The notes beneath the pieces are model-generated. The model was not told where the DNA came from. It saw only the letters and a program-made list of their open reading frames with translations, and did not search any database. Position numbers and translations under genes: made by a program. 64,000 nt of DNA. Origin: Carposina sasakii. Lineage: Eukaryota; Arthropoda; Insecta; Lepidoptera; Carposinidae. Numbering within the stretch: the first letter of the stretch is position 1; every line of letters starts with the position of its first letter. Location: positions 1,488,001 through 1,552,000 of the forward strand of contig CP053148.1 in assembly GCA_014607495.2 (NCBI GenBank), given 5' to 3'. Below, piece after piece: positions 50,101-62,100 of the stretch.

Positions 50101-53100
50101 TTCGTGTGTTTGTCAAGTTTATTTGAACGAATTTGTGTAATTTGGATATTTATATCTATACTAATATTATAAAGACTAATCTCAGGATACTGGTCTGATT
50201 TGAAAAATTTGGCCCATTTACCAAGGAAGGCGACAACAACTAAGAACCGTGTGCTATACGAAATATAAATCTGTGTATTTTATGTGTTTGAGTTTTCATT
50301 TCAATCTTTTACTTTAAAAGATTCGCTATAGACCAAGACCCCCCACCCGCTTCTATAGTCTGTTATTTATTTCTCGGAAGGATATTTCGACTTTATACGA
50401 ATTTGATAATATTTGGCACTAAGAACCGATGTACAGTGTGCGTTTGAGCAAACCCTCCCTTCCTTATTTAAACGTTTATTTACTTACAGCAGCAAAGCCA
50501 AAGCGCCAAAACGCCAAAGTCGCGCACCTCACACTTACACACTCACAATTTTCGTATTACCACTGCCCTGCTTCAGTTAACGTAAACTAATCTAAATTGC
50601 CTATTTATATTGCGTCATATTTTTATTGCTGAACGCTAATTTATACGTAAGCAGGTGGCTGGTCGCAGCGGCAACAAGCGGTAACGTCACGTTCCCCTGG
50701 CGGCACGTTACCGCGGCACGCACACAGCGAGGCGGTGACGTCACGTACCCCTGGCGGCACGGCATACACCGAGGCGGTGACGTCACGTTCCCCTGGCGGC
50801 ACATTACCGCGGCACGCACACAGCGAGGCGGTGACGTCACGTTACCCCCCCCCCCCCCTAGTTACCCGGGGCGCAGCGCGGCGCGGCACACGGCGCAGCG
50901 GAAGCAGGCGCGGTGCAGCGTGAGGCCGTCCGCCGTCACCGCCTCGGCGGCGAACACGCGCGCGCCGCACGCTGCGCACACGGTGCCGGTCGGGGCGGGA
51001 CCGCGCCACGCCTTGCGTAACTGCAGCGGAAACGTTACGTTACGGAAAGTTAGCTACAGGGAGGGTGCCGCAGTCACACGTTCGAATCAAGAATAACAAA
51101 TAAATTGGGACGATATCTGACGAACTTCACACAATTATTATACTGTGTTCACAAAATGGCGTAACGAAAACTGTAAATCACGAAGGAGATAATATGGCTA
51201 CGTTTAACATAACGGTACCAGATGTTCCATTTATTTATTACAATCATATTACTGAAACATCACAATCGTTTGAGAAAAGTTGAATTCCTTAATCGACTCT
51301 TATAACATTCACGAAAAGAGATGTATTCTAGTAAAAATCATAAAAAACAACAAACACCTTTATACTATGTAACTTTATAAACACTAACTTACCTCCTCTT
51401 TTGGTTCTGGCAACTTCTCCACTGGCTTGGGATCATCCTTCTTGACGAACTTAGTGGCCAGGTTAGCAACCTGGAAAACAAATGGTCTAGCTAGTAAATA
51501 CAACGATTATATTGCACATGGTTATGAAATATGTCGTTCCTAAGGCTCTAGATACACTATATGTCGCTACTATGTTTGTATTATTCGTAATACCTCTACA
51601 CTTACTCGTTGTTGGCAATAGTAAAAAGAACGTTTAAGTAACTCGTTATTTTAAAGTTATGATTATATTTACAACCAGTAGTGAAACTTGGATGCTGATA
51701 TTTCTGATGTAAAATAATGCATAAAAATTTTTTTTTTTTTAACTAAAAAGGCTGTGCATACAGCACTTTCCGTACAGAAATCAAATAATATTCGAAATAT
51801 ACCTTATCTCAGACCGATTTGTGTATCAGTTCAGTGACCATACCTTCTTAGTACCGTGGTCGGGTCGGCCCGAGTCCCGCAGCTTCTGGTCCAGCTTGTG
51901 CAGAGTCTCGTCGATCTCGACCCACTTCTCTTCATTCTCGCCTTCCTTCAAGCGCTTCTGACGCCCGAGAAACTGCGCAGTTAGTTGAGTTAGCGGAGCT
52001 AGTTAGTATTGTTTACTACATGACACTTAACAATAGGGCAGTATTATAAAAGTACTTAGTAATAATACTGCGTTATGATATTGAAGCATGGATTCTTTAT
52101 ACTATTTCAGATTAGAAAAAAAAACACACGTAACACATTTGAGTATACATCGCGCGCGGTCCAAGTTAACTTTAGAATCTATGTATAGGTAAAGAAAGCA
52201 TCTATGCTGCCGTACCACTTACACTATCTATTGTACACTCACGCAAGTTCAAAGTTCACAGCTTAGGGATCGCGTATCTTATGTATACTAGCACAAATGC
52301 AAAGACTACTAAATAAGAGGAATTTTGACATTTCATGTTGTATGTATTCAGGTCAAGAGTACCCTAAACAGACTAATGCATGAACAATATCATGAAAGTA
52401 GATGAAGCGAAAGAGGCGTGTCAGAACCGTAGCAAATGGAAATCCATGGTCTCTGGCAACACCTTCGGGAAAGTTTATGTATATTTTACCTATATGTATT
52501 TATTTATTTAAGTACGATATCTTGGGAAGGTAGGTGTTTTCTTCTCACTCACCTGTTCCCTATCCCACTTAGGCACCTTCTCGGCAGTCCTCGGCTCGGG
52601 ACGGCCGAGTCTGTTCTCCATTATCTTTCGCTCTATCTCCTTCACGTTCCAATCGTCTCGCTCTATCTTGCCGACCGAACGCATCAGGTCCTGGATATAC
52701 ATGTTTATGATATTTTTATACATGCTATGAAAACTATGAAGTGGTGATAGATATCTCAATGGTTTCGACATCCTTACGTCTTTGACGGACGGACGGACGG
52801 GATTTAATGTAGAGGAAAATGGTCACTTAGATAACATTCAAGATCTTAATTATAGTTAGCTATTCCCAGTATGTGAAAAGTATATAACGCCGTTGGTCCT
52901 ACGCCTGATCTTCTCTGGTCGTGTCAGATTTCCGTTCCATGGGCCTATGAGAGTGAGAATATAGAGAAATATCCATGACTCGGAAACAAACATCGATATT
53001 CATCATAAAAATGTCAATGGTTTCACCTACCGAGATTCAAACACAGAACCTATGCGTTAAGCAATAGGCAGAATCGCTATTGTTCCGCTTCTCCTACAAT

Positions 53101-56100
53101 ATAATACGGAAAAAAATAGCAAAATAACTGCGGTTTCACTGTTATAGTTTGGCAAAAGAAATGTGGTACGGGTGAGAGAATATCGAAGTACATACCTTAG
53201 GCTTGCTAGCCTTAGGCGCGGCGCTTCCACTGGTGGTTCCCGCCAACTCAGCCGCTAGTCGAGCGACCCGCACCCCGCCCCCCGCCGCCCGCGAGCCCCC
53301 ACCCACCGCGCGACCCTCCTCCTGATAGAAATTCATAAATATATTGTCCGTAGCAAGCATATATGTTTGTGCGATGGTGAAGCCAGAGCTGGGCTGTTAT
53401 CATGACGTGTTATCACGTGATTTGACGAACGCAACGCTCTCTATTAGAGCAAACCTTCGGATGACGAACCTCTATCGATTCGATCCTGAAATAATGTTAC
53501 GTTGTCTAAGCTCTCATACACTCTTTGAGGAAAAGATACCTTTCACATCTTCTTTAAAACGACTTGTTTATTATGAGGGTGGACGTTATAACGATGTAAG
53601 TACATCGTCCGCATAAACTTTAGAAATATCGTCATCACATGCCTAAGTCATATACAGAACACACCGTCAAAGTTACATATCTGACTAAGATTTGTTATGT
53701 ATAGATTTATGTTAAAACACATACAACGATAATCAATACAACGCTGCAATACAAATTAGTTAAATATGGGGGCAAGTATACAGGTAATAGGACGAAAGTT
53801 AAGAAAGTTGCTGCAACTTTTTCTCTCTCTGAGAACTTTTGACTCAGTCAGTTTGTAGTAGATCACAATTTCAGCTGTAAAAACCACAAGATACTGCTAC
53901 CGATATAAAGGCAATTTCAGTGCAATCCCCAAGTAAAAACGAATTAGTCTCACACAGTGTTTACAAAATCAGGTGTTTGTTAAATCTCTGTCAATGTTAA
54001 TATGTAATCATGCCCACACGAACACTAACGATATTTAAGTTATGGTATATGTAGTGTATTAGTCATAGTGTAACTCTTACATAGTGGCTCAACTTGTCGA
54101 ACTTGTGCGAGTTGACTCACTATTGCGATAGTACTACAGCGAACACTCTTCATGCACAATGTCACCACAACGTCAAACAGCTCACGTAGTGATGTAGTTT
54201 CTTCTCTAGCTTCTTCACGCGTTCCCCAAAGTTAATGGCATCAGCTCGATACTGCTGGAGACCATAGTCGTTCTCCAAATCCGCTGACGGCACACAGTCC
54301 ATCCTCGGCTCCGATTCCAGCATCTGAAGACTTTTCTCGAACCTTTGCCGCATTATCTCGCGCGCCGCCTTCCTTCTGCCGCCACATTTCGGCCTCTTCG
54401 CTTCTACAGACCTCCGCTTCATAATATCTGATGCCCGTTGTATTCGGAATGAGGTGTCACTTGGCTGAAATCGTTCGATCGGCTCCAATTTCCGCGGCTT
54501 ATACCCCTGTATAAGTTCCACAACGCGTTGCTTCCTCGCAGCCATGTCGGGTATTCCGATGCTCTCTCGCCTGTTTTTCTCCGGACTGCGCGACGCACGG
54601 CGCTTTCCTTCGATCATTTCTGTCATTCTCTGCATCCGCCTCGCCATATCCGGATTGCAGATAGATCCGGACCGGGTGGATTTAACCTGAGCGTTAGGTG
54701 CATGCCTACGTTTGTGCCCTTCGAACAACTGCGCGATTCGTTTAGTATTCTCCGACGGCAGACTCTCTAGATCTAAAGAGTTTGATCTTTCGAATTTCCG
54801 CAGCGATTCCGGACACGGCAGCAAAACGCTGATGCTTGCATCCAAACTGTTTCCATTCTGCTGCAAAGTACCGTCGACAGATAAAGATCTATTGAAAGAT
54901 TTCTTCGGACTGCTTCTAGTTGACACAACCTCTTTCAACGGACTCTTTTTAGGCACTAGAGTGACATCGGTGTCGGAATCGTCAAATAGATCTGTAAAAT
55001 CCGGAACCCTGATAGAATCTGGATCGAGTCCTTTAAGTCTCCTTGGCGGCTTCACCGGCTTCTCGCTGCGGTCGTTGAAAAACTGCGTAATATTCGAATC
55101 CTGATCTTTGACACTAGTTTTGGTACCGCCCCTGAGAAGTTGAGCTACTGATTCACGTAAAACTTGTGGATCGGGTGCTTCTTCAGGGTCTAGAAATGCG
55201 ATAATCTGCTCCTGCAGTACCTTCTGTTTGTCGGCGTGTGATTGGTTGTCGGTGATGGCGTCGTGGCCTTCAATGAGGCGCGCTAGTTTGGTAATGTCGT
55301 TTAGCTCGAGCTTGCCGATCCGCTTGCGAATATACTCTGCGGAATCGCTACTTACATGTGGAGTGCGCACGGACCGGCGTTTCTTCCGCGAATTCGTTTC
55401 GGCCGCATCTGGGGGGGAAATTCACCAATAATTTTATTCGATTTTTTACCGAGTTTTTGTAGGTTTTGGCTGTTCTTTTTGGGTATGATTTTGAAATAGT
55501 AGGTTAAGCTAGATGAGTTTTGACAAAGTTTTTACAAGCGATGAGCATGGTGGCTAGATGTAACTGAAACAAATGATTTATATATTACATCAATGGCGTA
55601 ATGTATAATTAAATATGTACATAAATAGTTTTAACAATCGTTCTACTAGTTCAAGACAGGCATACTCACTCGAATACATTGCCAAGGAATGGTCGTTTGA
55701 TGTGCGATTATGCTTTTCTCGTTGTTGATTTTTAATCTGTAAAAAAAAAGACATTTTTAAGCATGAAATGTATAATACTAGGCTTTTATAGCTACATCCG
55801 CTGACTGCAGCAAATCAAATGTTTACAATACCCCCATTGGCCCCACTGTATATTTAAACACTTTACAACACATTAACCTTGTTGCATATTTATCCTTAAG
55901 GTCTACTATAAAAATAAGGTTTTAAAACCATCCATAACTCAGAAAAAAACATTGTACATTCCTCAGTATCAATCAAGTGCACCTACTAGGATTCGAACCT
56001 AGAACCTAAGGCGCGACAGGCAGGATCTCGATCAACACTAATTGAGCGATTACTAAATAAAATCATACCCAACTTATTTCTCGATTGTCATCCTTACTAA

Positions 56101-59100
56101 TAATATAAATGCGAAAGTAATTCTGTCTGTTTGTCCAGCTTTCACGAGGACGGACATAGGTTACATTTTATCCTAGGAAAATATTTTTATACCGTATAAT
56201 TTCGACATTTTATTTTTCTGCAGTCGGACGGAGTCGCAGGCGTCGAATTTTTTCTTCTACAGCCTATTGCAGTCCACAGCTGGACGTAGGCCTCCCCCAG
56301 GGCACACCACAAGGCTACTGCTACAGGGGGGTTTTGCCCAGTCACCACGCTGGGCAGGCGGGTTGGTGACCGCAGTGTGATTTTCGGACTACGTTGTCAG
56401 TACGGGAGGTGCTGCTGCCCACCTCCCGGAAACCCTTAATCGACTCGTACTATACCCACAATTATTTTAATACCTCCCCCCCACAACGTTTACCGTGGAG
56501 GGTTAACATACCTGCTCCGACAGTTCTCTAGAAGGGCGATGCGGCACGTGGGGTGTCTCCCCTTTGAATGCGGTGTACACACGCGATAGGTAGGCGCGAA
56601 GTTTGGCGTCAGGCACGTCGCGCAGCGAGCCGGTAGGGGAAAACGGGGGGATTCCTGCGCAAGTGACAAATACTATGAAGTTTGTAAAATATGCGTTGAT
56701 GTAAAATAGGTGGCCCGAAGTTGACGTAGTACTTACTTAAGTAAAATGAATACGTTTATTGGTATACAAAATAACCCTTCTTCTATGCTGCTCTGGGAGT
56801 ACAAAAAAAACGTATAATACTACATATGCATCTCTTCCAGGGCATACTGTACAAGTCAGTAGATGGACAAGAGGGTCTTGGTGTTTTGTAGGCGATGGGC
56901 TGACCACACTGACTATACATCTCAACTATACCCTCAAAATTGGTCAGAAGTGGCACCATGTGGTTCTATCAGCCCTTGGTGCTCTGCCTACCCCGTAAGG
57001 GATAAAGGCGTGTTTGTATGTATGTATGTATATATTCATACTTCATAATATATATACTTCATAATGCGAGAGCGAATGGTAGGTATGGAATGAATAAATA
57101 TTACTACTAACATAGAATAAGAAACTACTAACAAAATATGTGTTGAATTATATTACATGAAATAAATGATTATAATAAAAAAAAAATATATAATATTGTA
57201 AAATAACCCAGCGCCCTGCACACTCACCCAGCTCGGCCAGCGCGAGCGGCTGCGCGGGCGGCGCCAGGTCGGGCCGGTAGCGGCGTACGGCGGCCGCCAG
57301 CGCCTCGGCGGTGACACCGCGCAGCCCCGCACCGCCCGGCACGCCCACCCACGCGAGCAGCGCCGAGTCCGACACCTCCGGCTCTGCACGACAACATTTA
57401 ACATCACAACTTGTTGTCTTATACAGGATGATTTTTGGTCGTCAACGTTCCCGAAAACTACGGAATCTCCTCATCATCACGATCATTTTTCTCTATGGAA
57501 GCATACCTGGGAAGTGTCTGGTTTCCAAAATATTAGGGTCCAAAGTTGAGTAAATAGACTGCGTTTTTCTGCATAAATGCACATAGACGCGCGTAGCAGG
57601 ATTTTTTCACGAAAAATAATTAATATCTGTCTATAAAAAAACTAACATAAACACTAGACACTATAAATTTCGCACGATCAAGGAATTTAAATTTAAAAAA
57701 AAAAAAAAATCCCAGCATTTTTTTTTGGCATAAACTTACTTTATTTCATGTATAGAATACGTACCCTTCGTTAAAGGTGGCCACAAAAAAACACCCTGTA
57801 TTCCCTTTTATCTATTTTTTTCCTGATTTGTGTAGTCTGTGTATTGCGAAATAAGCGATCTATATCTATCTAATTTTTTAAATTTCATCTTACAATTTCG
57901 GTACCACATTGGATACGTCGAAAGATAGTATTAACGGTACAATAAAAACACGTACTTGAAAAGGAATGAAGTGAACACAAAAAAAAACTAAAATTAAAAA
58001 AGTATCCCCTATTTTCCACCATTGGGGGTCAATACCTACCTTTGTCGTCTGAAAAAAGTTTGTTGAAATCGCTTATCTCGGTCCCATTTCGCATAACAGA
58101 TTTATCTAGTCTTACCTCCTTTTTGAAGTCGGTTGAAACGGAATGCAATACGGTCGTCTGATCGCAGAGTAAAGTTTAGTTTGAAAGCGCTTATCTCGGA
58201 ACCTAATAGCCCGATTTCAACCATTCTTTTTGTATTACATAGCTCATTTATCAGGGAAGGTTGTAGGGTCTCACCTCGTCAATGCTTCTTACCGGTGGGC
58301 GTAGCAAGTTTGTTTGCAAACGCTTATCTCGACTCTAACAGTACGACTTCAACCATTCTTTTTCATTCCATATTGCTCATTTATCATGGAAGGCTCTCAC
58401 CTCGTCGCCGCTTCTTAGCGGTGGGCGCGTCGAGCGGCAGCGGGTCGTCCGAGTCGTAGAAGGCGGTGACGCGGTGCGGCGTGACGGCGGCGCGGTTGAG
58501 GTTCGGATATCGTGTGCCCGGGTCCAGCGTGTATCCGCCGAAGTCACGGTTTAAATTCTCGGGGGTCGTTTGTGCTAGGAATTACAAATGTTATTGTAGT
58601 CAACTCAAATAAAAAACATTTATTGGACTTCGTCCGCGTGGACTGCAGAAAAAACAAAATATCTAAATTAACCGGGTAAAAATGTTTTCCCGGGATAAAA
58701 AGTAGCCTATGTGTTAATCCAGGGTGTCAGCTAACTCCATACCAAATTTTATTAAAATCGCTCCAGCCGTTTTTACGTGAAAGAACAAACATCCATCCAT
58801 ATTCACAAACTTTCGCGTTTATAATATTAGTAGGATGAAAACATACACAACTTATTTGTCGATTATAATTTTTTGTATGTTACTTGTCAGTTTTGTACTA
58901 ACTGTAAATACCGGTTAAGTTTATGTATTTCTTTTTTATTTTATAAGACCATCTAAAGGATAATTATATTATTGATGCGGTCACTATCTTGATCAGATTT
59001 TAGAGAAAGACATCATATCTTCAGATAGGCTAGCTGACATTTGGCAAAATCGGTTCTAAGGATAGCCTATTAACAAAATAAACAACTTTCACTAGTTCCA

Positions 59101-62100
59101 CCTATAATATATCTCCATCCAACTCACCCAGCAGTCGATAAACGCTCTCCCTCTCAGCGACGACGTTCAGCGGATGCGCGTGCGCGCCCCACGAGCGCAC
59201 CGCCCACGCGGCGTCCAGCGCCGACAGGAAGCCGCGTGCGCAGCCCGATCCCGTCGGCCAGAACGGCTCGAGTAGACTATCACCAACTAACTGGCAGAGA
59301 AGGCGCCTTCCACTGCGCTCTAGCACCTAAATATATATATATATATGTGTGTGTGTCTATATCTATCTATAAGAAGAGACACAAGTCAATATAAACGTAA
59401 ACTGTTTTAGATCAGCCTGCTGCACTCTAAGATCTGCGATATTCACCATTCAGTGCTTTATTTAACCAAGATACTATGATACAGATACTTGTTTTATAGG
59501 GAAGGAGAATTGCGTAATTTGAGTTAGAGTAGGTGTGATTTGTGTGTGCCGCACCGCCCGCTGCACTCTAATACCTACAGTTTACCTTTAGTTATTTATA
59601 TAATACACAGACTTGACAACATTACCCCTAGAGGAACCATAGAGGAATAATGCATATACTCACCATACTAGCATTCTCAGCAGCATACATCGAAGTGAAA
59701 TCAAACAGGGCCACATCTGGCTCCCCGTAGTGATTCAGCGCGAAGTCTCGCAGCGGCAGCCGCGCGTCGGTAGAAAACCGCGCGGCTTCCTGCGCGTACC
59801 GCATTAGAGCCGCGCGGTCTACGTTGTCCACGCTTAGCAGGCGGGACACTTCCGCGTAATCCTGTAAAACAAATGTAGCTCATTTTGTTGGTGAAGTACC
59901 ACATTGTCTTGGTGCAGACATATAAAGCGACAGGACGAAAACCATATTTTACACAGAGTATTGGATATGAATCTAGATGGTTATAGAGGGGACCTATCAG
60001 AAGTGTTGGATGGACAGTGTCCGAGAGGATATGCGTGTACTAGAAGTGAGTAACAAGATGACGGATAATAGGGATGAATGGAAGAAGAGAAGATATTGCG
60101 CCGAACCTAAGTGTACGGAAACGGGACAGGAAGATGATGATGTTGAAATACCACATTGGTTAGGTAATTAAGTACATGCTTAATCTACATTATACATTTT
60201 TGCATACAAAATGGGCAAGTGCCGCTGTAAATAATTTCGCCGCCAGAAGCGCTAGTGTAAACAGAGGTTTTCTCATCATGAATGTTGTTAATACTCATCT
60301 ATGTTTTTATATACCGTTTCTTAGCACCCATGACAAAACACCCCAGAGATCTTAGTGTTAAAGTGAAGTGAAGTGTGTGAATCTTATATGAATTTATGTA
60401 GTGATGTAAAGGTTTAACACTCACGTTCAAAAGCACGCCTTTGTCCAACAAGCTATGTTTCTTGGCGGTCATGACGAAGTAGTGCGTGTCGTCCTTGTAG
60501 TAGACGATGTTCTCGAGGTCGATGCCAGTCTCCTCGTATAGCTCCTTGAAGAACTTCTGGTTGAATATGAACGCCACGCCGCTTATCTCGGGCACCTAAG
60601 GACCACAAAGAATACGAGTGTATAAACTTTCCTTTCCTTTCAAAATATACACATAATTTCAAACAAAAATTTACACAAGATAGCACTTCAAAGAATAGAA
60701 GCAATAAGCTTATTAGCTAACTTTCCTGTTACCTCCTTCCGCTAGAACCTTTACATACATTTGCAACTATCACCTATAAGAGCGTCCAAATCGTAGTAAA
60801 TCCAACACTAGACGGCGCTGTAACTACCGGCACTACTCACCGACGCTTCCTGCTCCGTGTGTCTGTTGATGAAGTTGGCGGTGATGGCCATGGCTAGCTT
60901 GCCGCGGAACTCCTTCCGCTTGAAGCCTTGCAGCGTGTTGCGCTTGCCGTCGGCGCCCATGAGCGCGTCGAACTCGTATTGCGATACCGGGTGGTCCTTC
61001 GGCGATACGCGCGCTCTCCAGCCCAATGCTATGGAAGAGATGATGATGAATCTCCGACCGTATTTCGGCCAAGGCGACCAATCTCTACGGAGATTGGCCA
61101 GGTACGCAGGAGATATTATAGTGCACAAGTGTGTGCGCAAACACAGATGCACTCTCTATTCCGTTACTCTCATAGTCAGATGGGACGGAAAGCCGACACG
61201 ACCGGAGAGAGATCAGGCGCAGGACCAACGGTTTTACGTGCTTTCCGAGGCACGAGCTACGTGACAATTTTGCAACATTAAAATCTGTACATGAAATATA
61301 TTCATTGGTACAGGCCCGTGACTGGGATCGAAGGAATGGAGTCTGTATCGGAGGAATATCTAATAAAGCAATAAGTTGTAATAGTTTTTTAGTCGGAGAG
61401 TTATGTTTTTTCAAGTGAACTTGGAATATATATTTCAAAATGTACATTTCAATAAATTTAAACTTACTTTCTGAATTCTCTGTGAACCGTCGGTTCTAAT
61501 AATTCTTCAAAGCTGACGCCTTCGTGAAATTCTACGCCAAGTAATAGCGCTACCTGAAAGAAAACACAGTTATTACAAACGTGCAATCTATACTAATATT
61601 ATAAAGCTGAAGAGTTTGTTTGTTTGTTTGTTTGTTTGTTTGAACGCGCTAATCTCAGGAACTACTGGTCTGATTTGAAAAATTCTTTCAGTGTTAGATA
61701 GCCCATTTACCAAGGAAGGCTACACCATATATCTATACAACAACCTGCCCGGCTTCGCACGGGTACAACGCCCCCTCACGCGACGAAGTCCTGCTAGTGA
61801 TTAATAAAATTAAAAACATTTTTTATAGTTTTGTTTTGGGAGGGGTTGGCCCAGTCCATAGTTGGTTTATGGCCTTTCAAACAGCCTGAGTACACAACAC
61901 GATGAAACGCATAAATAAAAATCCCAAATCAAATGGATATATCCAATGAAGAATTTGGAATTAATTTAGCTCCTAAGAAGAGGAAATAATATCAAAATGT
62001 AACCTTATCTACGAGTATATGTATACCTTCATCAATATACACTGCAGCTGCCTAATACTAATGTGGTCTATAGAGCCGGCGCAGAACTTGCCGAAGAACT

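Noticed and set aside
50626..51096. 156-aa plus-strand ORF
   Set aside because: It reads through a minisatellite, the C14 run and antisense LIM exon sequence.
61029..61060. Upstream acceptor giving [12 protein letters not shown] in frame
   Set aside because: Poor pyrimidine tract and an unusual hydrophobic insert. A one-base error at GGG with the CATAG acceptor explains the conserved IGWRA better, but cDNA is needed.
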